Positions 18,840-27,850 of a stretch of DNA of 64,000 bases are shown one piece after another. Under the pieces are notes generated by a model, which had not been told where the DNA came from, did no database searches, and saw only the letters and a list, made by a program, of their open reading frames with translations. Source of the DNA: Pseudomonas laurentiana (lineage in GTDB: Bacteria; Pseudomonadota; Gammaproteobacteria; Pseudomonadales; Pseudomonadaceae); the NCBI RefSeq assembly GCF_014648275.1, contig NZ_BMQU01000006.1:1-64000 (forward strand). Reading direction: 5' to 3'. The stretch's first letter is position 1. Each line of letters begins with the position of its first letter. Made by a program: the position numbers and the translations under genes.

Positions 18840-19609
18840 GGGGTAAAGCCGAACAAGCGCTTAAATGCCGCGATGTAGGCGGAGGTTGAGTCATAACCAC
18901 AGCCCAGCGCGGCTTCCGTCACCCCTGCGCCCTGCTCCAGCACGCTGAGCGACGACAGCAGGCGCATCCGCTGGCGCCAGCCACGAAAACTCAGGCCGGT
19001 CTCGCGCTGGAACAGACGCGTCAGGGTTTTCTCCGACATGTTCAACTGCTCCGCCCACTGGCCAAGGGTGTCGGACTGTGTCGGCTGCTCAAGCAAACGG
19101 TCGCACAGCGCGCGTAAACGCGGATGCTGTGGCAACGGCAAGGAAAAGCCCACCTCTGCCAGCCCCTGCAACTGATCAAGCAACACCTGAACAAGGCGCG
19201 CCTCAGGGCTGTCGCCTTCGGCGTACTCCACCGGCAACTGACAAAACTGCTTGATCAACTCACGGACCAGTGGCGTGACCGCCAGCACCCGACAGCCCTC
19301 CGGCGCCCACTGCGCCTCCTCACGTCGTACGTACACGCTGCGCATCTCGGCGCGCATCGACGTCACCACTTCATGCTCGACCCCCGCTGGAATCCAGACG
19401 CCCCACTGTGGCGGCGCAAAGTAGCTGCCTTCTGCGGTATAGACCCCGAGCACACCACTGATTGCATAGGAGAACTGCACCCAATCATGTTGATGGCGCG
19501 AGGTCCAGGACCCCGCGCTGAGGCTCTCGGCGCGGGCATACAGCGGCCGCGGCAAGCGCTCCAGCATTGGAATCGGACGAGGGTTGAGAGTTTGTCCGTT
19601 ACGCGGCAT
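18821..19609 (-). CDS. AraC-family regulator with cupin sensor domain
   Basis: A 262-residue regulator with an N-terminal AraC-type cupin (about residues 25-110; HQHDWVQFSYAISGVLGVYT, WIPAGVEHEV) and a C-terminal double helix-turn-helix (about residues 165-260; LGQWAEQLNMSEKTLTRLFQRETG and AALGCGYDSTSAYIAAFKRLFG). The ATG at 19609 (MPRNGQ) is preferred; a GTG at 19666 is possible. It is divergent from the SBF-type transporter gene 85 bp away and is a good candidate for its regulator. Confidence 0.82.
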   Translation of the reverse strand: MPRNGQTLNPRPIPMLERLPRPLYARAESLSAGSWTSRHQHDWVQFSYAISGVLGVYTAEGSYFAPPQWGVWIPAGVEHEVVTSMRAEMRSVYVRREEAQWAPEGCRVLAVTPLVRELIKQFCQLPVEYAEGDSPEARLVQVLLDQLQGLAEVGFSLPLPQHPRLRALCDRLLEQPTQSDTLGQWAEQLNMSEKTLTRLFQRETGLSFRGWRQRMRLLSSLSVLEQGAGVTEAALGCGYDSTSAYIAAFKRLFGFTPGSLGL

Positions 19610-19694
19610 CGATTGACCTGGTATCGCAAGACGGTAGAGACCTCGCAGGTTAGCCTCTGTCGTCACATATTACAAAATACCCACAGGCCTCCCC

Positions 19695-20714
19695 ATGCAA
19701 GCGTTCAAACACCTCAAGCGCGTGGTAACCGACTGGTTCCTCTGCGGCATGTTCATCGCCACCCTGCTCGCCTGGCTGTTCCCGCGTTTTGGGAGCAGCG
19801 GTGGTGCCCTGCATGCCGAGTATGTGACCAACATCGGCGTGTTCCTGGTGTTTTTCCTGCACGGAGTCAACCTGTCCAGCGAGCAGATTCGTCACGGTCT
19901 GAAAAACTGGCGCCTGCACCTGATGGTCCAGGGCTTCACCTTCGTGGCCTTTCCCGTGCTCTGGCTGGTCGGCAAAACGTTGCTGGGCACACAGGTCCCT
20001 GCGCTGTTGATGCTGGGCTTCCTCTACCTGTGCGCCCTGCCGTCGACGATCTCGTCTTCGGTGGCGCTCACGGGTAGCGCCAAGGGCAACGTACCCGCTG
20101 CGATTCTCAACGCCAGCCTGTCCAGTGTGCTGGGGATCTTCATCACCCCCTGGCTGATCAGCCTGGTGGTGGGCAGCGGCAGTGGCGGGATTGACCTTGG
20201 TTCGACCTTGCTTGACCTGTGCGCGATGCTCCTGCTGCCACTGCTGCTTGGGCAACTGCTGCGGCCCTGGCTCGGGCGCCTCTTTGCCCGCTACAAGCGC
20301 TACACCGCGGTGTTGGACAAGGTGGTGATCCTGCTACTGGTCTATGCCGCGTTCTGCAATTCGATGGTCTCGGGAATGTGGCAACAGCAGGGTACCGCGG
20401 TGATCGGCATGGCCGTACTCGGCAGTGCACTGTTGCTGGCGCTGGTGCTATGGCTGACCACTCGAAGCGCCCGCGCCTTGAACTTCAGCCCGGCTGACGA
20501 AATCGCTGCAGTATTCTGCGCCAGCAAGAAGTCCCTGGCCGCCGGCGCGCCGATGGCTGCACTGATCTTCGGCGCGCACCCAGGGCTTGGGCTGATCCTG
20601 CTGCCGATCATGATCTACCACCCGCTGCAATTGATCGTCTGCTCAGTCATGGCCGAGCAGTACGCCAACCGTACCGCAAGGGTCGACAGCAGCGCCGCCC
20701 TCAGCGCTCAATAA
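19695..20714 (+). CDS. SBF-like (SLC10A7-type) sodium/solute symporter
   Basis: A 339-residue inner-membrane protein with about ten helices belonging to the bile acid:sodium symporter-like group (SBF-like). The motif LPSTISSSVALTGSAKGN near residue 115 and ASKKSLAAGAPMA near 275 are the two unwound-helix regions of this fold. The substrate is not predictable; members of the group have been linked to arsenite, calcium or organic anion handling. It is divergent from the AraC regulator and overlaps the convergent thiolase by 14 bp. Confidence 0.82.
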   Translation: MQAFKHLKRVVTDWFLCGMFIATLLAWLFPRFGSSGGALHAEYVTNIGVFLVFFLHGVNLSSEQIRHGLKNWRLHLMVQGFTFVAFPVLWLVGKTLLGTQVPALLMLGFLYLCALPSTISSSVALTGSAKGNVPAAILNASLSSVLGIFITPWLISLVVGSGSGGIDLGSTLLDLCAMLLLPLLLGQLLRPWLGRLFARYKRYTAVLDKVVILLLVYAAFCNSMVSGMWQQQGTAVIGMAVLGSALLLALVLWLTTRSARALNFSPADEIAAVFCASKKSLAAGAPMAALIFGAHPGLGLILLPIMIYHPLQLIVCSVMAEQYANRTARVDSSAALSAQ

Positions 20715-21978
20715 TCGCCGTCACGCCCTGGCCGCCGGCGGCACAGATAGAAATCAGCCCGCGGCCTTTGCCGGCATGGGCCAACAGTTTGGCCATATTG
20801 GCCAGGATCCGCCCACCTGTCGCGGCAAACGGATGCCCGGCCGCCAACGAGCTGCCCTTGACGTTGAGCTTGCTGCGGTCGATACGCCCCAGAGGTGCCT
20901 CAAGGCCAAGACGGTCGCGGCAGAAAACAGGGTCTTCCCAGGCCTTGAGCGTGCACAACACCTGCGCGGCAAACGCCTCATGGATTTCGTAGTAGTCGAA
21001 GTCCTGCAGGTTCAGACCATTGCGCAGCAGAAGCCGAGGCACGGCATAGGCTGGGGCCATCAACAGCCCTTCCTGGCCGCGGACAAAATCCACAGCCGCG
21101 CTCTCGCCGTCGATCAGCCAGGCCATCACCGGCAGACCACGTTCCCGCGCCCATGCCTCACTCCCCAGCAACACCACCGAGGCACCATCGGTCAGCGGCG
21201 TCGAGTTACCCGCCGTGAGCGTGCCTTGCGCACTGCGGTCAAACACCGGCTTGAGTGCAGCGAGCGTCTCCAGGGTCAGGTCGGGGCGCAGGTTCTGGTC
21301 GCGGTTCAGTCCCAGGAAAGGTGTCAGCAGATCATCGTGCCAACCGTCGGCAAAGGACGCCGCCAGATTCTGATGGCTGCGCAAGGCCAGTTCGTCCTGG
21401 GCCAGACGGTCAATCTGCCAGGTGTGCGCCATCAGCTCGCAATGCTGGCCCATCGACAGGCCCGTGCGGGGTTCGCCATTGCGCGGCAGTTCAGGCTTCA
21501 AGTGCCTGAAGCGCAGTTGCAACAGTGCCTTGAGCTTTTCACCCGGACCTTTCGCCCGGTTGGCCTGCAGCAGGATACGGCGCAAGCCTTCGCTCACCGC
21601 AATCGGCGCATCCGACGTGGTATCAACACCCCCGGCAACGCCACATTCAATCTGCCCCAGAGCGATCTTGTTGGCGACCATCAGCGCGGCCTCCAACCCA
21701 GTGCCACAGGCTTGCTGAAGATCATAGGCCGGCGTGTGCGCCGACAGCCGCGAGCCAAGGACACATTCGCGGGTCAAATTGAAATCCCGCGAATGCTTGA
21801 GCACCGCGCCAGCGGCCACCTCACCCATGCGCAGGCCATGCAGGCTGAAGCGCTCGATCAGGCCTTCCAGGGCCGCCGTGAGCATGTCCTGATTGCTGAC
21901 CTTGGCATAAGGGCCATTGGCGCGAGCAAAGGGGATTCGATTACCACCGATGATTGCGACCCGGCGCAAAGAACGCAT
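20701..21978 (-). CDS. Acetyl-CoA C-acyltransferase (thiolase), FadA2/FadI-like
   Basis: A 425-residue thiolase. The nucleophilic cysteine lies in QQACGTGLEA near residue 91, the NEAF-like loop as IHEAFAAQ near 331, the GHPFAATGGR histidine near 383 and the acid/base cysteine in CAAGGQG near 413. Length (about 30 residues longer than FadA) fits the FadI/FadA2 branch. It is divergent from the long FabG and MaoC genes. This trio has the layout of M. tuberculosis fadA2 (Rv0243), fabG4 (Rv0242c) and htdX (Rv0241c), so a shared beta-keto/hydroxyacyl pathway is likely. An AGGAGG site precedes the ATG. Confidence 0.88.
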   Translation of the reverse strand: MRSLRRVAIIGGNRIPFARANGPYAKVSNQDMLTAALEGLIERFSLHGLRMGEVAAGAVLKHSRDFNLTRECVLGSRLSAHTPAYDLQQACGTGLEAALMVANKIALGQIECGVAGGVDTTSDAPIAVSEGLRRILLQANRAKGPGEKLKALLQLRFRHLKPELPRNGEPRTGLSMGQHCELMAHTWQIDRLAQDELALRSHQNLAASFADGWHDDLLTPFLGLNRDQNLRPDLTLETLAALKPVFDRSAQGTLTAGNSTPLTDGASVVLLGSEAWARERGLPVMAWLIDGESAAVDFVRGQEGLLMAPAYAVPRLLLRNGLNLQDFDYYEIHEAFAAQVLCTLKAWEDPVFCRDRLGLEAPLGRIDRSKLNVKGSSLAAGHPFAATGGRILANMAKLLAHAGKGRGLISICAAGGQGVTAIIER

Positions 21979-22097
21979 GCATCACCTCCTTATGTTGAGG
22001 GCAGACTGGATACAGCGTAGGTGTTTTTTCCACCTTCAAGCGACCAACGGCAAAACATGGTCCACACTTTGAGGCTGATCTCATGGAGGCCTCGTTC

Positions 22098-23450
22098 ATG
22101 TCCGACCGCTATCTCGACTTCGCCAACTCCGACTTCGGTCGCCGCCTGGTCGGTGTCATCGGCCTGCCGACGCCGGCACGCCTGGAACGCTGGGAGGCCG
22201 GTCGGATGCGCCCGATCGAAGGGGCATTGCTGCTGGGCGGCGGCGCGCTATCGCAGCACGTCGCCGGTTTCGCCAAGCGCCTGACCGATGAGGTCTACAG
22301 TTATGCCGATGAGGCCATGCAACTGCCGGCGTGGGTGGCGGGCCTGGGGCCAACGCTCAAGGCAGTGCTATTCGATGCCAGCGAACTGGAGGACATCGAC
22401 CAACTCAAGCAACTGCGCGAGTTCTTCCAGCCGCTGCTACGTAGCCTTGAAGCCAATGCGTCCGTGGTGATCCTGGGCCGTGCGCCAGAACAACTCGAAG
22501 CACCGCTGGCGAGTGTCGCCCAACGTGCCCTGGAGGGCTTCAGCCGCTCGCTGGCCAAAGAATTGCGCAACGGCGGCAGGCTGCAACTGCTCTATGTCGG
22601 CGACGGTGCCGAGGACCAGCTCGAAGGCGCGCTGCGTTTCTTCCTGTCGCCAAAAAGTGCCTTCATCTCTGGCCAGGTGCTGCGCTTGAGCGCTTGCACT
22701 GCCCACGTTCAGGATTGGACACGACCATTGGCCGGACGCAAGGCACTGGTGACCGGTGCCGCACGCGGTATTGGTGCAGCGATCGCCGAAACCCTCACCC
22801 GTGATGGTGCCGATGTGGTGTTGCTCGACGTGCCACAGGCCAAGGCCGAGCTCGAAGCCCTCGCCGCTCGCCTGGGCGGGCGCAGCCTGACCCTGAATAT
22901 CTGCGCAGACGATGCACCGCAACAGTTACTTGAGGGCCTGCCCGATGGCCTTGATATCGTCGTCCACAACGCCGGAATTACCCGCGACAAGACCTTGGCC
23001 AACATGACCCCTGAGTACTGGGACTCGGTCATGGCCGTTAACCTGAAAGCCCCCCAGATCCTGACCCAGGCCTTGCTCGACAAGGGCGCCCTGCACGCCA
23101 ACGCCCGCATCGTGCTGCTGGCGTCGATCAGTGGTATCGCCGGCAATCGCGGCCAATCAAACTATGCCGCCAGCAAGGCCGGCCTGATCGGCCTGGCCCA
23201 GACATGGGCGCCACATCTGGCCATCACGGGGAGCAGCATCAACGCCGTAGCCCCGGGCTTCATTGAAACGCGGATGACCGCTGCCATTCCTTTCGCCCTG
23301 CGCGAGGCCGGTCGGCGCATGAGCTCGCTGGGCCAAGGTGGCCTCCCGCAAGATGTCGCAGAAGCCGTGGCCTGGCTGGTACAGCCGGGCAGCGGCGCGG
23401 TCAACGGACAGGTGCTGCGGGTCTGCGGGCAAGCGGTTATGGGGGCATGA
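22098..23450 (+). CDS. High-molecular-weight 3-oxoacyl reductase (FabG4-like)
   Basis: A 450-residue SDR protein, about 200 residues longer than FabG. The N-terminal half (1-200) resembles a degenerate Rossmann/flavodoxin-like domain; the C-terminal half is a full ketoacyl reductase with GAARGIGAA near 217, HNAGITRDKTLANM near 292, and the YAASKAG catalytic Tyr/Lys near 355. The two-domain plan matches mycobacterial FabG4, which uses CoA-linked substrates. Two in-frame ATGs, 22083 and 22098, each have a GAGG; 22098 (MSDRYLDF) is chosen by similarity. Its stop overlaps the MaoC start. Confidence 0.87.
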   Translation: MSDRYLDFANSDFGRRLVGVIGLPTPARLERWEAGRMRPIEGALLLGGGALSQHVAGFAKRLTDEVYSYADEAMQLPAWVAGLGPTLKAVLFDASELEDIDQLKQLREFFQPLLRSLEANASVVILGRAPEQLEAPLASVAQRALEGFSRSLAKELRNGGRLQLLYVGDGAEDQLEGALRFFLSPKSAFISGQVLRLSACTAHVQDWTRPLAGRKALVTGAARGIGAAIAETLTRDGADVVLLDVPQAKAELEALAARLGGRSLTLNICADDAPQQLLEGLPDGLDIVVHNAGITRDKTLANMTPEYWDSVMAVNLKAPQILTQALLDKGALHANARIVLLASISGIAGNRGQSNYAASKAGLIGLAQTWAPHLAITGSSINAVAPGFIETRMTAAIPFALREAGRRMSSLGQGGLPQDVAEAVAWLVQPGSGAVNGQVLRVCGQAVMGA

Positions 23451-24313
23451 ACATGGGGCATCAATGGCATGAACTGAGCAAGACCGCCCCGCTACCCGGG
23501 CTGTACCTGCAAGCAGTGCGCAAGCGCAAGATCAGCGGCACCACCCTGCCGATTACCGGGCTGCACTGCAGCCTTGAGGTCAACGCCGAACGCCTGGCGG
23601 CCTACCGCACGCTGTGCCACTTTGGCGACGATCCGTTACTGCCGGCAACCTGGCCGCATGTGATGGCGTTTGCCCTCCACCTGCAGTTACTCACCGCCCC
23701 AGCGTTTCCGTTCCCGCTGCTAGGCCTGGTTCATCTCAGCAACAGCATCCAGGTCATACGCCCGTTGGGCGGTGTCAGCCGGCTGCGCTTCGCCGTGCGG
23801 GTGGAGAACCTGCAGGCCCATGAGAAAGGCGCCACCTTCGACCTCATCACCGAAGCCTGCGATAGCCTTGGGCTACTCTGGAGTGAAACCAGCCGCTTGC
23901 TCTGCCGAGGGGTAAAACTGCCAGGCGAGCCGTCCATCGAACCTGAAGCCGACGCCCTGCCCCTGAGTGAACTGACCCGCTGGTACGCCGACAGCACGAT
24001 CGGGCGACGCTACGCACGCCTCTGTGGCGACTACAACCCGATCCACCTGAGTGCCCTCAGTGCCCGCCTGTTTGGCTTCCCCAAAGCTATCGCCCATGGC
24101 ATGTGGAGCAAAGCCATGGCCCTTGCCGCCTTGCGCGGCCACCTGCCAACCAGCGGATACGCGATCGAGGTCAGTTTTCACAAACCCGTACGCTTGCCCA
24201 GCGAGGTAATACTCGACGCCAGCCCTGTCGCACCCGCCGGGCAACTGCGTCTGAGTGGCCATGGCGGGCTGGTGCATATGCAGGGAACATGGCGAACACT
24301 GGAAGCGCCTTGA
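23447..24313 (+). CDS. MaoC-family (R)-hydroxyacyl dehydratase, HtdX-like
   Basis: A 288-residue double hot-dog protein. The hydratase-2 motif YARLCGDYNPIHLS near residue 186 carries the catalytic Asp/His, followed by AIAHGMWSKAMA. Members hydrate or dehydrate trans-2-enoyl/(R)-3-hydroxyacyl thioesters. Translation is coupled to the FabG4-like reductase (ATGA overlap); with the divergent thiolase the three cover condensation/cleavage, reduction and dehydration steps of acyl-CoA chemistry. Confidence 0.85.
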   Translation: MNMGHQWHELSKTAPLPGLYLQAVRKRKISGTTLPITGLHCSLEVNAERLAAYRTLCHFGDDPLLPATWPHVMAFALHLQLLTAPAFPFPLLGLVHLSNSIQVIRPLGGVSRLRFAVRVENLQAHEKGATFDLITEACDSLGLLWSETSRLLCRGVKLPGEPSIEPEADALPLSELTRWYADSTIGRRYARLCGDYNPIHLSALSARLFGFPKAIAHGMWSKAMALAALRGHLPTSGYAIEVSFHKPVRLPSEVILDASPVAPAGQLRLSGHGGLVHMQGTWRTLEAP

Positions 24314-24545
24314 CCTCCACACGCCCTGCACAAATCTTCTAGACCTTTATGGCACTACGCGGGATCACTACCTGGTCGGCGGTGCCACCCACCGCTGTTC
24401 TTTGTGGTCGCGCTGCATGGCCTGCTGGGCATTGCTAGGCAGTGGCGTGCGGTGCCTCGGCCAACGACCGCAGGCCTGGCAGTGGTTCAACCGCAGCCTG
24501 GCACTGGTGCTACTGATTTCGGCCTGGAGCAACCTCTGGCCTTGA
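24314..24545 (+). pseudogene. Possible 3' remnant of a LysE/RhtB-type translocator
   Basis: Reading on in the MaoC frame gives LFFVVALHGLLGIA (ending near 24440); a +1 shift to the neighbouring frame gives RPQAWQWFNRSLALVLLISA up to a TGA at 24543-24545. Together these look like the last third of a LysE-type amino acid exporter, broken by at least one frameshift and lacking its 5' two-thirds. The identification rests on pattern only; the alternative is non-coding DNA. Confidence 0.4.
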
Positions 24546-24602
24546 GGTCCTTGCGTTGCTGCGCGCTCAGGCTGAAGCTATGCAGCCTGAGGAGACTACC
24601 CC

Positions 24603-24908
24603 ATGAACTTGCAAGCATTGACCGAACGACTGCACCGCATTCGTGACAACAACGACTGGCGCGGCTTTCATAGCCCGAAAAACCTGGCCATGGCAGCCAG
24701 CGTGGAAATGGCCGAACTGGTCGAAATTTTCCAGTGGCTGAGCGAAGACCAGTCGCGTCAACTCTCCAGGGAGCAACTGGAACACGCCGGCCAGGAAGTC
24801 GGCGATGTAGTCCTTTACCTGCTATTGCTGTGCAGTGAACTGGGCTTGGACATGGAGCAGGTCGTCGCACTCAAGTTGGCCGACAGCGAGAGGCGCTTCG
24901 CCCGATGA
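24603..24908 (+). CDS. MazG-like nucleotide pyrophosphohydrolase
   Basis: A 101-residue all-helical protein of the RS21-C6/MazG-like group. Metal-binding acidic motifs are visible: EMAELVEIFQW (ExxE) near residue 35 and EVGDVVLYLLLL (ExxD) near 64. Such proteins hydrolyse non-canonical or excess (d)NTPs to the monophosphate. A GAGGAG site precedes the ATG, and the end overlaps cmoM by 4 bp, so the two are coupled. Confidence 0.82.
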   Translation: MNLQALTERLHRIRDNNDWRGFHSPKNLAMAASVEMAELVEIFQWLSEDQSRQLSREQLEHAGQEVGDVVLYLLLLCSELGLDMEQVVALKLADSERRFAR

Positions 24909-25654
24909 ATGACCGTCACTTCGATGAGCTGGCGACCCGTTTTGCCGAAAAGATCTACGGTGGAGCCAAAGGTGCCATTCGACTGGCGGTGCTCCAGGCC
25001 GACCTTATCGAGAGCCTGCCAGACCGACCGCTACGCGTTCTCGATATTGGCGCCGGCCTGGGCCATATGGCCTTGTGGCTAGCCGAACGGGGCCATCAGG
25101 TGACCCTGGCAGAACCCGCCGCCCCCATGCTTGACGGTGCCCGTGTACGCTTTGCCGAGGCCGGCCAGCAAGCGACCTTCATTCAGGCGCCTTGGCAAGA
25201 CCTGCTCGGTCAACTCACAGAACCCTATGACCTGGTGCTATGCCACGCCGTGCTTGAATGGCTGTCCGAGCCTGAGGCCATTCTGCCTGTCCTGCATCAG
25301 CTGACACGCCCCGACGGCTGGTTATCACTGGCGTTCTACAACCGCGACGCCTTGGTGTACCGCAACCTGCTGAAGGGCCATTTCCGCAAAATGCGGCGCA
25401 ACAGCATGGCGGGCGAAAAACAGAGCCTGACCCCGCAAAAACCACTTGATCCACGCGAGCTCAAGGTGCAACTTGAAAGCCTGTGGCAGGTTGAAAGCGA
25501 GAGCGGTGTGCGGGTTTTTCACGACTACATGCCGAGCGAGTTTCAGGCCAAGGCCGCGTTGAGCGACCTGCTGGAAATGGAACTGGCACACCGCCGCCAT
25601 CCGGCGTTCGCCGGGCTTGGCCGTTACCTGCACTGGATCTGCCGGCCCGTGTAA
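24905..25654 (+). CDS. cmoM: tRNA 5-carboxymethoxyuridine methyltransferase CmoM
   Basis: A 249-residue class I SAM-dependent methyltransferase. The SAM motif [12 protein letters not shown] is near residue 46, LCHAVLEWL near 112 is the family's motif IV region, and [10 protein letters not shown] near 200 and [10 protein letters not shown] at the end match E. coli CmoM (formerly SmtA) closely. CmoM methylates cmo5U34 to mcmo5U in tRNAs decoding four-fold codon boxes. It is coupled to the MazG-like gene upstream. Confidence 0.87.
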   Translation: MNDRHFDELATRFAEKIYGGAKGAIRLAVLQADLIESLPDRPLRVLDIGAGLGHMALWLAERGHQVTLAEPAAPMLDGARVRFAEAGQQATFIQAPWQDLLGQLTEPYDLVLCHAVLEWLSEPEAILPVLHQLTRPDGWLSLAFYNRDALVYRNLLKGHFRKMRRNSMAGEKQSLTPQKPLDPRELKVQLESLWQVESESGVRVFHDYMPSEFQAKAALSDLLEMELAHRRHPAFAGLGRYLHWICRPV

Positions 25655-25674
25655 CGGGCCGACTGGAGCACGAC

Positions 25675-26298
25675 ATGCCGTACCGTCCTGTGGCTGCGAG
25701 CCTGATCTGCCTGGCCTTGGCGGGGTGTCAGGGTGGCAACCCCTATGTCGCCACTTCCCTGCCGATACCGCCAGCACCTGCGCATGCTGGCGGCACGTTC
25801 GATGCCAGCGCCTACCCGCCAGCAAGCCGTGATTACGCGCACTACCGGAGTTGGAGCTGGCGCAACGGCCAACTGCCAGCCGGCAGCACCCTCGCTGATC
25901 CTGCACAACTGGCCGAGGTGGTCAGTAATGCGCTTGACCAACGTGGCCTGCGTCCTTCCCGCGAGCAGCCCGCTGACCTGCAGGTCAGTGCCAGCCTTGG
26001 CCTGGAAAAACGCCTGCGTCAGGTTCGTGAGGACGACTACCCTTATGGTGGCTACGGATACAGCGGATACGGCTATGGTCACCACCACAACGGTTACGGC
26101 ATGTATACCAGCGTACCTATCGTGCGTACTTATGAAATCGAAGTGCTAGTGGTGCGTCTGGATCTGTTCGACGCCAGCAACGGTCAACCGGTCTGGAGTG
26201 CCAGCGCCGAGGCCGCGAACGCAAGCTCGGAGCAAGACCGTACCGATGCACTGCGCAATGCCGTCAACAAAGCACTGGAGGGTTACCCTCCCAGTTAG
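25675..26298 (+). CDS. DUF4136 lipoprotein
   Basis: A 207-residue lipoprotein precursor with lipobox LALAGC (Cys19). The DUF4136 domain starts with the [15 protein letters not shown] segment and includes [11 protein letters not shown] Gly/Tyr/His-rich stretch (about residues 122-145) interrupts the domain. Function unknown; probably outer-membrane attached. It has a GGAG site and is followed 26 bp later by a paralogue, suggesting a tandem duplication. Confidence 0.83.
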   Translation: MPYRPVAASLICLALAGCQGGNPYVATSLPIPPAPAHAGGTFDASAYPPASRDYAHYRSWSWRNGQLPAGSTLADPAQLAEVVSNALDQRGLRPSREQPADLQVSASLGLEKRLRQVREDDYPYGGYGYSGYGYGHHHNGYGMYTSVPIVRTYEIEVLVVRLDLFDASNGQPVWSASAEAANASSEQDRTDALRNAVNKALEGYPPS

Positions 26299-26324
26299 GC
26301 TGTAGGGCTCACCGGAGAACCATC

Positions 26325-26885
26325 ATGTTCCGCCGTATTGCGTTACTTGCCTTGTTTATCCTGCTGGGCGCGTGCCAGAGCGACAGCATCACCCAGGATT
26401 TCGACGCCAGCCGAGACTTCGCCAGCTACCGCAGTTGGGCCTGGCAAGAGCCCGCATTGCAGTACCGGCCCGACGACCCACGCATCAAGAGCGACCTGAC
26501 CGAGCAACGTATCCGCCAGGCCATCAGTGGCCAGCTCGATCAGCGCGGCCTGCGCCCGGTGCAAGGTAGCGGCCATGCCGATCTGGGCGTACAGGCTTAC
26601 CTGATTGTCGAAAACCGCCAGCAACAGGTCACAACCAACTACGGCGGTGCCTGGAACGGGTATTGGGGCGGCTACTGGGGCGGGCCGGTCTACAACGAGA
26701 CCCGCAGTGTCGACTACACGGTTGCCACCATTCAGATCGACCTGTTCGACGGTCGTGACGGCAAGCTGGTCTGGCGTGGCAGCGCCGAGCAAGTCATGCG
26801 CAGCTATCCTCCTGGCCCCGCAGAGCGCAACAGTGCCATCCAACAAACCGTGGCCAAGATCCTCGCCAACTACCCGCCACACTGA
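26325..26885 (+). CDS. DUF4136 lipoprotein (paralogue)
   Basis: A 186-residue lipoprotein precursor, lipobox LLGAC (Cys16). It shares the DUF4136 features of its neighbour ([42 protein letters not shown]) and also has a central Gly/Trp/Tyr-rich insertion (about residues 105-125). A GGAG site precedes the ATG. Role unknown; the pair is probably an operon of envelope lipoproteins. Confidence 0.83.
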   Translation: MFRRIALLALFILLGACQSDSITQDFDASRDFASYRSWAWQEPALQYRPDDPRIKSDLTEQRIRQAISGQLDQRGLRPVQGSGHADLGVQAYLIVENRQQQVTTNYGGAWNGYWGGYWGGPVYNETRSVDYTVATIQIDLFDGRDGKLVWRGSAEQVMRSYPPGPAERNSAIQQTVAKILANYPPH

Positions 26886-26979
26886 GCTTTTTTTTCCATA
26901 GTGGCTGAAGGCGTCTACCCTGAAAGAGAGACCAGACTGTCCCAACGAATGACTCATTGAAAAGGATGGCAACTCTCCC

Positions 26980-27450
26980 ATGCAAAGCATCGTCCTGCTG
27001 CTGTGGCTCGCCTTGTGTGCCGAACAGGATGTACGTGAACGCCAGGTCGCCAATACCCTGACCATCGGTGCCGCCACCTGTGCACTGGCTTACCTGTTCA
27101 CCACCGGGCATACCTGGATCGGTGCCGACGCCAGCGAAGGCGGCTGGGCGCTGGCCCTGGTCATGCTGCTGACCCTGCCCGGCTACATGCTCGGCCATGT
27201 GGGTGCGGGGGATGTCAAACTGCTCGCTGCCCTCGCCCTGGCCACCGACAAAATGCATGTGCTCGGCACCTTTATCGGTGCGGGCGTCGCTTTGGTGATC
27301 TGGCTGATGAGCCGGCGCTGGCTGTGGTCGCTCTTGAGTCTGCGTGTAAAAAAACGCCTCACACAACTGCGTGAAGCGTCATCGAGCAAACAGCCCTTTG
27401 CGCCGTTCCTGCTGGCAGGCTTTCTCTTGGCGGCCGTCTGGATTCAGTAG
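26980..27450 (+). CDS. A24-family prepilin peptidase (Flp/TadV type)
   Basis: A 156-residue polytopic membrane aspartyl protease with the two catalytic Asp motifs: CAEQDVRERQVAN near residue 17 and the hallmark GAGDVKLLAALAL near 75. The short form without the methyltransferase part is that of TadV/FppA enzymes that process Flp pilins. No pilin or tad assembly gene lies within the window, so its substrate must be encoded elsewhere. A divergence from the type IV PilD is evident from length. Confidence 0.85.
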   Translation: MQSIVLLLWLALCAEQDVRERQVANTLTIGAATCALAYLFTTGHTWIGADASEGGWALALVMLLTLPGYMLGHVGAGDVKLLAALALATDKMHVLGTFIGAGVALVIWLMSRRWLWSLLSLRVKKRLTQLREASSSKQPFAPFLLAGFLLAAVWIQ

Positions 27451-27718
27451 TCGAGGCGATCATACGCCGCGTGCTCACATCAACGTGGCACGCTTCCCGC
27501 CAAGGACCGGCGGCCAGCGCACGCCAGATTCTGCGCCCCAAGACTTGTTCAAGCCGTTGGAAATTACCTGATGGCGAAATGATCGAGCGCTCAGCCCTCA
27601 ACACGGGCTCTGCCCCCGATGCGTCAGGTTGCCAACTAAGCACCTGCCCGCAGAAACAGATCACAAGCGCACTCAGCAACAACGCCCACGCCAGGCTAAT
27701 GGTAATGCGATGACTCAT
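27359..27718 (-). CDS. Small hypothetical protein with N-terminal membrane anchor
   Basis: A 119-codon ORF with a good GAGGGGG ribosome site before its ATG. The first 25 residues form a hydrophobic helix or signal anchor (ISLAWALLLSALVICFCG). The last 30 codons run antisense to the prepilin peptidase, so the true protein may be shorter or frameshifted. It lies 130 bp downstream of the TpsB gene on the same strand, where a TpsA or accessory gene would be expected, but it shows no TPS domain. I do not recognise it. Confidence 0.35.
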   Translation of the reverse strand: MSHRITISLAWALLLSALVICFCGQVLSWQPDASGAEPVLRAERSIISPSGNFQRLEQVLGRRIWRALAAGPWREACHVDVSTRRMIASTTESRRPPRESLPAGTAQRAVCSMTLHAVV

Positions 27719-27850
27719 GTCGGCCCCCTCTGCTCAAACGACCCCTTACAGTGTCTTCTCAGGCGGTATTCCACCCCCGCGGCGGCATTCAATAGCTTCG
27801 TCATTTGACGGTAGCGCAGGGCAAACGAAATGCCATCGCCCCGGATGGTT

